Below are positions 19,280 through 29,439 of a DNA stretch of 29,439 nt, in pieces. This DNA comes from Asparagopsis taxiformis (taxonomy: Eukaryota; Rhodophyta; Florideophyceae; Bonnemaisoniales; Bonnemaisoniaceae). Position 1 is the stretch's first letter. Every line of letters begins with the position of its first letter. The stretch is taken from positions 1 to 29,439 of the forward strand of contig JALQPE010000162.1 in NCBI GenBank assembly GCA_030407315.1, read 5' to 3'. A program made the translations under genes and the position numbers. The notes beneath the pieces are model-generated. The model did not search any database and was not told where the DNA came from. It worked only from the letters and a program-made list of their open reading frames with translations.

Positions 19280-20829
19280 CTACTCCACATATTTCGTAAA
19301 AACAGTTGTACTATTGTGTCCACCAAATCCAAAAGAGTTCGAAATTGCAACATCAATGTCATGTTCTTGCATTTCATCCCGAACGATATCAATATCAACC
19401 TCGGGCTCAATATCCGTAACATTGATCGTAGGATGGATCTTCCCTGTCTGAAGAGCTTTAACTGTCACAACAGCCTCAAAACCAGAGGCAGCTCCCAATC
19501 CGTGACCAATCATCGATTTGGTACAATTCATTCTAATCTTACTCACATCACCATCGAAAACACTTCGAATAGCTCTGAATTCAGCGAGATCGCCCAGCAT
19601 AGTAGAAGTTGCATGTGCATTGATGTAGTTCACTCTGTCCTTCGACACTCCGGCATCCGCGAGGGCATTCGTAATGCAGTTCCTGACTCCCAGTCCATCT
19701 GGGCGAGGCTCGGTCATATGATAAGCATCGAATGTTTGGGCACCACCGATATATTCAGCAAGGATTGGAGCACCTCTTGCCAAAGCACTTTCAAGACTTT
19801 CCATAACCACAAAACCTGACCCTTCTCCCATTACAAATCCGTCCCTGTTCTTGTCCAGAGGTCGTGATGCTTGTTCACAATTTTCATTATTCGAAGACAA
19901 TGCATGACAGGCTATGAATCCACCAATCCCGGAGGGATTGGTAGCAGAATCACTACCACCGGCAAGGCAAATGTCGCATTCACCTCGGCGAATATGGAGA
20001 GCAGCATGGTTGATACTGTAGTTTCCAGCTGCACAAGCTGTTGCAATGCAGTAATTGGGACCCTTGAGATCACACTCTATCCCAACCATTGCTGCTGCCT
20101 GGAGAAAGGAAATCTCTGTCAAACGGTTAGAAATATTGGAATTGCCGCTCGAAGTACGTGAAAATCTCTTGAGTAGAGCGCTGAAGCAATAAGTGAAGGC
20201 CAACGTACCATATTGGAGATGGTGTACGGGATGAAGAAAGGTGAAATCTTTTTGTATCCAGAGTTCACAAGCTTGTCAATTCCTGCTTGCATTGCGGAAT
20301 GTCCAGCGACACCCGTACCACACAAGCAACCAATTTTGGACTTGTCAATGTTATTGAACGCCTCGGATCCGACTGCAATGCCAGCGTTCTCAAGTGCTTT
20401 TTTTCCGGCAACAATGGCATATGTAATGAAAGGATCCAAGCGCCGCAACAATTTCCGATTGACATACTTGCTGGCTTCAATTTGCTCCATGTCGACGGTA
20501 GCAGCAAAGTTTGTTGACCAGCCGCTAGTGTCGAAGCTAGTGATCTTTTTCACTCCGCTCTTTCCCTCCAGTAAAGATTGGTAGAATACATCTGAATCGG
20601 ATCCGAAACATGATGCAACACCAGTTCCAGTGACAACAACTCGCTTTACTTGTCCATGAGGAGAATCCCGTGTCAATGAAACCATACTGATTGTACTTCT
20701 GGATAAGGAGCGGGAAGCAGTCGCTGGAAGCGAGGAAGTAGGCGTCGATTGTCTTCCATTGGCCCAGGAGCTGTGTGTAGAGTTGAATACCGGCGCGCTC
20801 AGTACGAAAGCGGAGGATGGGACGGTCAT
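19280..20829 (-). CDS. fabF: Beta-ketoacyl-ACP synthase (KAS I/II, FabF type), two exons
   Basis: This condensing enzyme of type II fatty acid synthesis extends acyl-ACP with malonyl-ACP. Exons are 20829-20209 and 20098-19280. The intron (20099-20208, 110 bp, GTACGT...CTCCAG) is phase 0 and restores PYTISNM-AAAMVGIECDLKGPN. The product is 479 residues. The thiolase-fold catalytic triad is complete: Cys about 229 in IATACAAGN, His about 369 in INAHATST, His about 406 in MIGHGLGAASG. The C-terminal NSFGFGGHNSTTVF signature is present. About 60 Ser/Thr-rich residues precede VKRVVVTGTGVASCFG, longer than bacterial FabF, which suggests import into plastid or mitochondrion. The presequence starts MTVPSSAFVLSAPVF without an obvious long signal peptide, so a missed upstream exon is possible. 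The gene appears intact and is likely a normal host gene. Confidence 0.93.
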
Positions 20830-23800
20830 TGTGAAGGACAGTTGGGAATGGAAGTTAGAATATCTGGAACCCTGGTTCCAATATGAACCTCTTCGTTAGC
20901 AGGGGTGAACTAGATATAATACTGCGAGACCCCCTTGTTTCCAGTTTTCCCTTCATGGGAAACGTTATGTGACTTATATTCATTTTCCCTCGGATTGGGT
21001 GCTCATGGGCGGGGCTCGGTTGGGAGATGAGTGAAATCTAGCGTGCTAGATTTCGAGTCAAGTTGGAAAAAGTATGCGCTCTTTTTGGAAAGGATACGTG
21101 TATAGTAGTCTGGACTATTGGTCTGGTATACCTGCTGAAATAAGTCCGAGTCTGCAAATTACTGCCAGATATAACTGGCTATGCAGTTATTCTTATCAGG
21201 GCAACGGCAAAGGTTTCAGATGGAAAGATGAGAGCTAGTGGAGAAAGTTGCACACTTATATATTCTTCTCCAACAACCAGTTGAATTGTTGGGTGCAATC
21301 TGGCAGTGAGAATCTTCGCTACACGCGCCATCTTTGACATCAGCGAATGAAAACGTTTGAATCGAAAAAAAAGAGAGTCACAGTATAATGCAGAAGCATC
21401 CTTACAGTACCATATTGGAAAAAAATGGAAAATGTTCAACAGCATCTGTCCCTCCTCTGGGAATCCTCGCCCAGCCAAAGCATAACTGTTCAGACGATAA
21501 CTGGCAACCAGGTATCGCTAACTTGACATGCCAAGCTCACTCTCCGACGTTTCAGAAGCGTAATGTTCGTCGTGTAAACTCATCGAAATGCGTTCATTGA
21601 GCGCTAGATCGCGCACAAACTTGAAATGTAGCTATCATCCTTTAGTCTAGCAGGGAAGTACAGATTCGTTCCCAGAAATCCTTTTTCCAGTTAATTGTGA
21701 CTTGTTGAGTCATGCCCGAACGACTGAGAAGTCTGTAGACAACTGACTTGAGACACAGGTTTCTGTCGCAACTAAACCTCTCGAATTGCCTGCTAGCGTC
21801 GTCAACTGGTTCGTAAACTTGCGCTGTAAATTCCAATGAACCTTGTGGCCGAATTTCTATGTATCGCTTTCAGCGCGTACGAGAGGTATCGATACCACTT
21901 GAATGAGTACGCTGGCGGAACCCGTACTATATTTCGTCCACACCTGCTGCAAACTTTGCAGCAATATCTACACAGAGGTTCAACAGATTTCTCGCCGGAG
22001 CATCCATGAAACTTCTGAAGGTCAAAACATTTGTGTTTTCCAACCGATTATGGTAGTACCATTCCTACACGTATCCATCACACAATGGAGTGGGTTCGAC
22101 TCCCCTTTTGGACAGTTCGCCAAGCAGATGGACATAGCCAGCTCGGAAAATTTGGGTTTTTCAATTTAGTCGCCTAGCACTCAAATCGAGCTATTGTTGG
22201 CACGTGCCAAGGGGGGCTCACAAGTGGACAACAACTGTGGCCGAGAGTTCCTGGATGATAGGGAGACCCCTAAGGTTTGAGGTCCGGTCCAATTCTTGCC
22301 AGTCAGTATCACCTGGCCATGTTGCTGACAAGTTGCGTATCGCTTCCGCTATACCACGACTATTTCCTATCACAAGCGCTTGGTTACTAAGCAATCGTGA
22401 TCAGCTGCGACTCACGGTCCACATTTCGAAGAAATTTCAAGTCAACTGCAGCGGCGTTTCCGTTTCTTCCGTGTCGTATGTGGCACAAAACTAGAGTTTT
22501 GTTGGACTAGATGCACCAATTTGATGAGTAATTTCATCCTGGAATGGACTTCCATCATTCATGCTTCCGGTTGAAGTCAGAGTGGTGATCAATTTTACCG
22601 CCGTATCATGCCCCATATCGCGATCGTTCTGAAACAGGTCTTGTAGATCTATAAAACTGGTGATCGCCCGTTGCTAAATGTAACATATGGGGACAGCAGG
22701 TTTAATTTCATCGAAACCAGGTTATGGTCAAAGGTGGGGCATGCGAATTTTGCCGTAACCCCTCCAAAACCTCCCCCTAGTGTGCAAACCCTGTCAACTG
22801 TGGTGCGACAGGACTCGAATCATCCATAGAGCAAAGCTCAGAATTGGTGTCTTGACGGTGAACGCATGCGGCACAGAATCTAGAACCGAAAAGTGTTTCA
22901 GCATGATCATGCACTTAACCGAGTACTTGTGCCATGGTTTCCAAAAGCAGAGAAAATCAAAGAATCACCGCGTTCATACAGCTTCACGGACGGGACCACG
23001 AAGAGTCCATGACTCACCACAGTTGGTCCCCCCTCCCCCCAACTTCAGGAAAAATCCCCTATATCTCACCGGTGGATGACTCGTCGATGAATCATTTCAA
23101 TCTCATGAACAGATAGAAAGGTGAATAGACTTGTCGAACTCTCAAAGGAATCGCTTGGAGAACCCGACTTTCAGAAAGTCAGTCTATTCCAAATTGGGTG
23201 TATATCTGCGTATTAAAAACGAATTACATACTCGCTATGGAAATAGAGTGAAACGAAGCCGAAGCCCTCCTTCGTTGAGTTCAATCGATTGCTCCATCCC
23301 AAATGAAAACTCGTAAAACCTCCTTTTGTGACTCTGCAGTACGAGTGACTTTACGGCGATGTACCCAGCCTCAGTTTTCCTTACAAGACTTTTGGGTATT
23401 CTGTGGCCTAGCCTTAAGAGACGAATAATAATATCGCTCAAACTCAAGGCATTTCAGAAGCTGTTGTGGCGAATCATGAGCTAGACAGAGAGCAAAACAA
23501 TATTCTTACAGCATGATGGTGTAATCGCCTTGCTTTGGCCTTTCGTAACTAACATTTGTAGAGAGCGGATATCTGTGGATATAACGGAAAGGGGTATTTT
23601 CTGTGAGGAAGTCCTTGTTGCTCTATGGCTGGCAAGATATTTCCTCGAGGATGAATTGATGCTGGGTGCATACCAAAGAAACCCTATTTGTGGTTGAAGA
23701 CGTACCTAAATCTCAAAGTAGTGCATTGTTGCTTCCTCATGTGCAACACGCAAGTTGGTTTAGGTTGAGCAGAAAAGTTACATATCGGACGGGTCATCCG

Positions 23801-24442
23801 CGTTACTCGTCACCAGTGTGAGCTCCCTGACCATGCCTCACACCTCCAGATTTCGCCGAAGCGTAGGTTATGGTTTGCAGCCATAGGGGAGCCGTGCTTG
23901 TCATATGCGGAAATATCATGGGATATTTTTGCGCACGTGCTTTCAATTCACGGCATCTCTTTCGCAAACTTCAATGCGCTGCTGTACCGACGCAATAGCC
24001 GCTTGTGTCAAATTACATAACGTCGGGGTTGGTAGACCAGCAAGTTGTCGACAATTTTTCCACCCGTCGAAAAGACGTGACGTTCTCTTATCTGGAATTC
24101 AAATGCAATAAATGTAATCATTACAGCGAAATTTGCATTACATGTTCCCAAGCGTAGATTGCCGCAAATATCTATCCGTCATCGTTGGTCGAGATCACTG
24201 GATATGAGGGCCAGATTCGCTCTGCTCTTAGTTGTAGATAGTGAACGGCGGCGTGCTACAGTCGGTCTATTGCAAGTTTTCTCTCGAGTTGGCTTCGCGT
24301 AGTCAAATCCGGCTCAAGATTTGTCGCCTGCAATATCCGGTATCAACATGCAAACCCACTGCCGCCCCTTAATCTCAGGTCATCCTCCCTGTATTTCCCG
24401 TTTTGCCGTTGGCCTACCTCACGTACGACCTCAACATTTAAT
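20830..24442. other. About 3.6 kb intergenic region with no recognised gene
   Basis: The first few hundred bases should be the promoter of the ketoacyl synthase gene and include a perfect inverted repeat (21033-21054). The remainder has only short frames (100 codons or fewer) without recognisable domains, and no visible tandem or terminal repeats. The left end of the glutamate-receptor-like gene (stop at 24443) closes it, so its 3' untranslated region also lies here. Small spliced genes cannot be excluded by eye. Confidence 0.5.
21033..21054. promoter_or_regulatory. Perfect inverted repeat about 200 bp upstream of the ketoacyl synthase start
   Basis: GAAATCTAGC (21033-21042), GT, GCTAGATTTC (21045-21054) are perfect 10-bp arms with a 2-nt spacer. 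The symmetry and position upstream of the start codon suit a dimeric factor site, but the function is unproven and a chance hairpin is possible. Confidence 0.35.
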
Positions 24443-26281
24443 TTATTTCCAAGTAACTGTTCGATTTGGTTTTCGTACTTTGGAATACGAATCCAATTCA
24501 CTGGAAGAGCCTGAATCACTGCAAGGATTCTCAACACCATAATCCATGTCTTCTACATCAATGTTTCGGATTCCATGAGGATCACAAATCATGATGATAA
24601 ACAGCAAAGCGCATGCACCGAATGCCATGATGAAAAATATTTTCAATCGATCAACTCCAAGCGATATACTTCGATTAAATTGGCAGCTTTTGACCGACTG
24701 CAAATACTGATCCAACGAGCCCGGCTTATCTTCTGCTCGTAACTCCAGTGTAGTTTTTGAAAATATAGCAGTCAAGTTTGAGCCCAAAGGTAGCAGAAAC
24801 GAAACCCCACCGGAAAAGAATGGCTCACCAGTAGTCTTCACCCTTCCACAGTACTTATCGTGTGCGGCATATTCAGTTGTTGAACCAGAGGCCAAGAAAT
24901 ACTTACATGTTTTGTTCTCAACCATTGTATTTCCTGTATCGTAGTCTTTCACAAGTTCTGGCTTAGGCGCGTTTTTTGCCTGATGACAGGCTCTGTTTGA
25001 CAAAGGGTTAGTGTTGGTGCGGATTTCAATTCTGGCTTGTATTAATTTTGGTTTAGTGACTTACGATGTTGCAATGGCACTGTTCCAAAGATTCTCTGCC
25101 GCTCCGCCTCTGGGTACGCAGACATCAGATGCTGGAACTCGACATGTTCGGAGATCTCGCAGTGAACGAAAATCGGCGGAAAGTTCTTCTTGCACGAGTG
25201 ATGCCCTTTGCAGTACAACCATTCATTCATCAATTTAGTCAGTTCACAGTCAGTCGCCCCCCGTTGCTCGGTAATCAAATCAACGCTATGGAGCACATAC
25301 GTCATTACTGCTTCATATGAGAGCACCAGAAACAGTCCACAGAGCAGCAAAATATAGTTGAGAAGCCACTGTCGTGTTGATTTCGAATCGCCAGTGATCT
25401 CCGAAGACGGCTGTCCCAGAGCTCCTTTCACTGCAAAGTGTGCATGAAAACAGTGGTATGTCAGAATATGGTCAAGGCAACCGTGTGTAGCATTTTCAGA
25501 GTAGAGAAGTTGGAGCCAACTTACAAACACTTTGTGCAGAGCGACGAATGCGGTATGGAATGGGGCTCTTCAACATGAAATGTTTCTTCCTCTTGTACCA
25601 AGATTTGTCTGATGATAGTGGTTCATAATTTCTTGTGACGGGAGCAAAGCGGTCATCCAGGAGCTTCAAGCCGATGAAACAGAGTAACAGAACGGCGATT
25701 AGAGCCCAGGAACCAGCGGAGAAGGCAGTGATAAAAAAAGCGCCACTGAAGTTTGACTTCAAATTGTCGACATGAGTAAGAATTCTGTAGTCATCATTCC
25801 AAAATGATGTAACATAATCAACTCGCCCAAATCGATCACTATTGATTGCCCAACCGCCAGTGCCAATGTCGCATTGGCAGTTTGGATCGTTTTGTCGTAT
25901 TTTACCGTTCTCTGTGCATGATTCCATCTCATATACAAAGCCTGTAAAGCCTTGATTGTTGGGGTCTGTGGCGTTGAAGAGTTTCAATGACTCGCATTCA
26001 AACCCGAGAGCGGATTGCATGTATTTCAAATATTCAATAGCAATTCCTCCAAATGGGAATGGCTACGTCGAAGTGGTCAGATTAAATTGAAGTGAGCAGA
26101 ATGGGAAGTGCGAAGATGCATAGATATTTCATACTTCACCGATAGAGGGGGGAGTCTCGAAAACAATTGGACTCTCCACCAGAGTGCAACATCGAAGCTT
26201 TTGTCCTTTTAGTTCGCCCCGGGAGTCCACCGGAATGAAAAGAAGAGAAAGAGCCGCTAAGAAACGCCATGTGGTATTCAT
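24443..26281 (-). CDS. Ionotropic glutamate receptor-like membrane protein, four exons
   Basis: Exons are 26281-26135, 26062-25525, 25430-25065 and 24990-24443. Introns of 72, 94 and 74 bp start GTATGA, GTAAGT and GTAAGT and end TAG, CAG and GAG. The product is 532 residues. Residues 1-20 form a signal peptide (MNTTWRFLAALSLLFIPV). Residues about 50-150 resemble ligand-binding lobe S1 (PFGGIAIEYLKYMQSALGF and WAINSDRFGRVDYVTSFW). Membrane segments are at about 157-182, 248-277 and 466-486. Between the last two, CGRVKTTGEPFFSGGVSFLLPLGSNL and LELRAEDKPGSLDQYLQ match the S2 pattern. The second membrane segment ends LSYEAVMTYVL, where receptors have SYTANLAAF. The stretch between membrane segments 1 and 2 is polar, so a pore loop is doubtful. 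The order is S1-TM-TM-S2-TM and the C-terminus is Ser-rich. It is probably at the plasma membrane; the ligand is unknown. Confidence 0.7.
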
Positions 26282-26923
26282 GCTTGATTCGAAAGTGATG
26301 ATGGGGACGGAAATGAAGAAAAACTCACTGTCGAACTCCAGCTGTTAAGGAAGTCTACGTACTTGAAACGATCACTGGATTTGTATCATTGTTACCTCCG
26401 TTGTTCACCGCTTACCAACTTTTTAATTGGATTAGTAGTTTCCTCTTCATTCTCTACATTGTTAAGATACTCTTGGTGTTGCATGGTCACGGTATGATTA
26501 TGTTGTAAACAGTTGTGTGTGACTTGTTTGGTCGTGAAAGCTATTACTGGCTCTGTTTGGAGCTCCGCGTACTCTCATACTCGGACTGATGAGCAGATCA
26601 AACAAACTCTCGCGGCAACAAGCCGAATTTGTCTACTAGATTCCAGCTTGGTGCCACATGCTTCCACTCTCATAGGCCATAAATAAATTGACAAGTGTTG
26701 ACCAGTCAAAGGTTTATTAGACGTCTCAATGAAATCTTCGGTCTTTACAGAAATATCGAGTCATTTTTAAGTTTACAGTAGAGAGATTACGCAAGAGCAA
26801 TTCTGCAACTATTCTGTAAAACTATTTTTCGAATTACAGCTGGAAATCACATTGCAGAATTCTGCATATTCACGCCCCTGGGGCGTGCGGTAACACACCT
26901 GTAAGCCATGCACGTCACTCATT
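26282..26923. other. Intergenic region with two perfect palindromes
   Basis: This lies between the receptor-like gene, whose promoter it should hold, and the end of PiggyBac copy 2. Close to the transposon end are TGCAGAATTCTGCA (26853-26866) and CACGCCCC-T-GGGGCGTG (26871-26887). No reading frame of note is present. The palindromes may belong to a small non-coding element, but no terminal repeats were found. Confidence 0.5.
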
Positions 26924-26941
26924 CTAGTGTCTATCGGACAA

Positions 26942-26961
26942 GTGGCCTCATATGAGGCCAC
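26942..26961. repeat. Perfect 20-bp palindrome at the end of PiggyBac copy 2
   Basis: GTGGCCTCATATGAGGCCAC is its own reverse complement. It sits just inside the terminal motif and matches the imperfect paired version in copy 1 at 18786-18825. It may be a transposase-binding or hairpin-forming subterminal site. Confidence 0.85.
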
Positions 26962-27781
26962 ATTTTACCACCCTAGTTTAAATTTAAAAAATAAACGATT
27001 AGCTCCAATTTTGCCACTAGAAGACTCGCCCGCGAGATTGATGGTGTGGCAGGGCAGAGTGAATGCTTACATTTTAATTCTCACGTCAGCAAACCACGAT
27101 AACTCCATTGCAATCCCGAAATCACAAAAAATGGTGAAACCACTTGATTGTCGCCAAGTTGTCGGAAACAGGGTCCTCTCCCCTGCCAGACAACTGAAAT
27201 ATATCTCCAAGTGTCGCAGGATGTATGGCGCCGGATGGAAGACAAGGATGATATCCGGAACTGTCATTCGAGTCATTAAAGAGAGAGGCAACAAGCGATT
27301 GATGACATCAATCGAGGCTGAGTGGGAGCTGGCTGATGGTCACAAGGTGACAGCCCTGCGTCTCTGCAGTGTCAAGGCACCTGCAGATGATACAGAGGAA
27401 AAAGTAACAGAAGGAGGAGATCAAGCTCAAGAGACTGGGAGTGACGAGAATGAGGCCGAAAAATCAGATGCAGTCACGCCGCAAGAACGTGACATGAGTA
27501 CGAGCGGTAATACTCTGCCATGTGGCACTGAGTCAACCAGTGAGCCAATTGTCATCTGCAATGACGTGGAATGGACCGTGTCTGACGTATCAATGCAAAT
27601 GAAAGGCTGGCGCCCCACTCGGCCGTGGAAGGTGATTGGTCCATAGGATGAGACAATATCTGAAGGGCACGGACCATCAGATATGACACCGTACGAATAT
27701 TTCCAGTGGATGTTTCCAATGGGATTTTTGAGCAGTATCGTCCAATACTCCAATTACGAGCTGGAAGAGCGGAATCTCAAA

Positions 27782-29166
27782 CTGTAGTGAAATGGCTTGG
27801 TCGATTCGACAACGGGCAGACTTGGCTGTAAGACGAATCGGCGAGCCACCGCGAGGTGTTCGAGCCCTCCTGTCTCGGTAGTCAGGCTCGGGTCGAGTGT
27901 GGTAGAGCAAAGGCGAATCGCCTGCTTTAGTGTGGGTTGTAAGGCCACAGAGACGATCCGTCTAGAATCATGTGGTCACATGGTGAGTCATGGTGGTGCA
28001 CCAAAAGGATGGTGGTTCACCAACCCTAATAGGGAAGAAGGGAGGACACCAGGCACAAAAGGGGTGAGTGCCCTGTATAAGAAGCAAAAAGGGAAGAAGA
28101 AGGGGGAGCCCTATAGGATAGGGCGGGCGCTGGTACAGCGATGCATACAGCGATACGCTGGTACAGCGGGAGACGGGCAGTGGCTCAAGAGCCGGGCACC
28201 AGGCACCCGAAGATACCTGATCGAAGGGCACGCGCACCACCGGTGACGCGTGGTATCGGGGAAAGGGAAGCTGATCCAGCAGAATAACCAGTCAAAGACT
28301 GAATCAGAGAGTGACCAGGGTCGGCGCGGTCCGCGCTATAGCCAAAGACGAAGCAGGCTTCTATGAGACTGCAAAACGATAGTTGGGAGCACATCAATAA
28401 CCAAGTCCGATTGGTCGGCGGGGGGGGGTTTGCTGAACCAGCACGACGGCCAGGACAGAAAGCTGATACAGCGGGGAATGGGTTCCAGAAGCAGGCCAGA
28501 CACTATAGCCAAAGTCGAAGCAGGCTGTAATGGGACTGCGAAACGCAAGTTGGGAGTGGCTCGCAACCATACCTCCGGGTGGGCACCAGGCGGCCGAAGA
28601 CATCTGATTGAGGGGCACGCGCACCACCGGTGACGCGTGTAGGGGCAATGCTGATACAGCGTCCCGACATTGAGAAGCTGAATCAGCGAAAAGGGACACC
28701 GGAAGAGTGCCAAGCACCATAGCCAAGGGAGAAGCACACTGAATCAGTAGGCAAAACGCACCCTGGGGGTAGATTGGACACCGAGCTTCTGGCTGGCTTT
28801 TACAATCAAAGGACATGGCGGTTCGCCTCTAGTTAAATACAAAATTATATGTGGCTTGTAGCCCTAAATGTCCTTATGGTTGGTGTCCAGTAGGTAGGCT
28901 AAATACTGATACAGTGGGGTGGTCGAAAAACCCTAAGTGACGGGTGCGCCGGCGGCGCTGGCACACTGTAAATACAGTGTAAACTGTTAGGTGTAGTGTA
29001 AAATTCAGTGTATCACTGGTGTTACGTGCCACGTGTTCAGTGATTGCACTGCTGTTAGAATAGATAGTCCAAAATAGTTGAGAATTAAAAGAATTATGTA
29101 AAGTGCCCAAAATTGGAGGTGAAACACCTAGCTGTAAGCGCTTCGCCAAGTGGCATTGCACTACAG
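27782..29166. mobile_element. 1385-bp insert with terminal inverted repeats inside PiggyBac copy 2
   Basis: The left end reads CTGTAGTGAAATGGCTTGG. The right end, reverse-complemented, reads CTGTAGTGCAATGCCACTTGG. The first 8 bases are identical and about 20 of the first 25 match when a 2-base gap is allowed. No coding sequence is evident, so this looks like a non-autonomous, MITE-like DNA element. I see no clear target-site duplication, and the flanks are not adjacent in copy 1, so deletion accompanied or preceded insertion. A TGTTCGAGCCC sequence near 27858 resembles a polymerase III B box, so a tRNA-derived origin for the left part is possible but weak. Confidence 0.65.
28190..28760. repeat. 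Interleaved direct repeats inside the insert
   Basis: A block beginning GGGCACCAGG and ending in ACGCGCACCACCGGTGACGC occurs at 28194-28252 and 28581-28639, 387 bp apart. A second block, CTATAGCCAAAG followed by GAAGCAGGCT, occurs near 28336 and 28503, with a partial copy near 28719. The first contains the palindrome CACCGGTG within ACGCG/CGCGT arms. A run of nine or more G lies near 28421-28430. Confidence 0.75.
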
Positions 29167-29439
29167 GATTGATTGACAACTCCATCGATGCAATTGGATT
29201 CCGTCAGCGAGAATCAGATGCACCTGATATGGAAGAGATGGAGAGCGGTAGTGGCATTGGAACTCATTTGACACAGACTACTCGAACTCGCAGGACTTCC
29301 AATGGGAGGAATAGCAATGCTATCTATCAAGGACGCTGCGATATTTGCAAGGGAACAAAGAAGTCGAAGTTCGTATGCTCTACTTGCAAACGACTATACC
29401 AAAAGGATGTCTTTATCTATCACCATCAGACTGGTCGTG

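Larger units (their letters stand above)
26924..29439 (+). mobile_element. PiggyBac-type DNA transposon, copy 2 (decayed, interrupted, runs off window end)
   Basis: This is the same family as copy 1 but on the opposite strand. It matches from CTAGTGTCTATCGGACAAG at 26924 through the leader and N-terminal coding part to about 27781, then again from 29167 to the window end. About 1.1 kb of the family sequence present in copy 1, including the catalytic core, is missing between the two parts. A 1385-bp unrelated insert (27782-29166) takes its place. Confidence 0.8.
27131..29439 (+). pseudogene. PiggyBac transposase copy 2: N-terminal and C-terminal parts separated by an insert
   Basis: The start is ATG 27131 (MVKPLDCRQVV). 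The N-terminal part is over 85% like copy 1 by eye. It ends at TAG 27644-27646, a TTG-to-TAG change relative to copy 1, after which the frame continues family-like (YFQWMFPMGFLSS, then YELEERNLK) to 27781. All three catalytic motifs are missing. After the insert the C-terminal part resumes from 29166 (GLIDNS) into the zinc-binding domain CDICKG...CSTCKR, with one cysteine of copy 1 changed to Tyr (IYHHQTGR), and runs off the window. It cannot encode an active transposase. Confidence 0.85.

Overview
This window looks like nuclear DNA from a protist with short spliceosomal introns, probably a stramenopile microalga such as a diatom. The reasons are two minus-strand genes with GT-AG introns of 72-110 bp, a FabF-type ketoacyl synthase with an N-terminal extension, a glutamate-receptor-like membrane protein, and heavy loading with decayed eukaryotic transposons. 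The lineage is an inference; nothing here identifies the species.

Left third (1-9405): an unusual plus-strand module. A DNA methyltransferase fused to a SET domain (1-2178, with a broken SET C-terminus) is followed by a 1.1 kb array of hairpin-forming repeats (2341-3440). Next is a 1310-residue protein with a ParB-like N-terminal domain and a 2-oxoglutarate/Fe(II) dioxygenase-like C-terminal domain (3786-7718), then a second copy of the same array (7990-9170) and a partial unit. Each full repeat unit carries a perfect 14-bp palindrome and a hairpin with 12-bp arms. The two arrays share internal spacing to within 1 bp. The gene content (DNA and histone methylation, ParB-like binding, oxidative demethylation-type chemistry) together with iterated palindromes suggests a mobile or selfish element that modifies and marks its own DNA. 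This is the best candidate for an undescribed system.

Middle (9406-18843): a strand-asymmetric G-rich tract, further GGACGTCC hairpins, a CpG-dense stretch, a decayed DDE-type transposase gene (11612-13497), about 3 kb with nothing I can recognise, and a decayed PiggyBac-type transposon on the minus strand.

Right (19280-26281): two apparently intact host genes on the minus strand. One is beta-ketoacyl-ACP synthase (2 exons). The other is an ionotropic glutamate receptor-like protein (4 exons). About 3.6 kb with no clear gene separates them. The last 2.5 kb is a second PiggyBac copy in opposite orientation. Its catalytic core has been replaced by a 1.4 kb insert with terminal inverted repeats. 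The copy runs off the window end.
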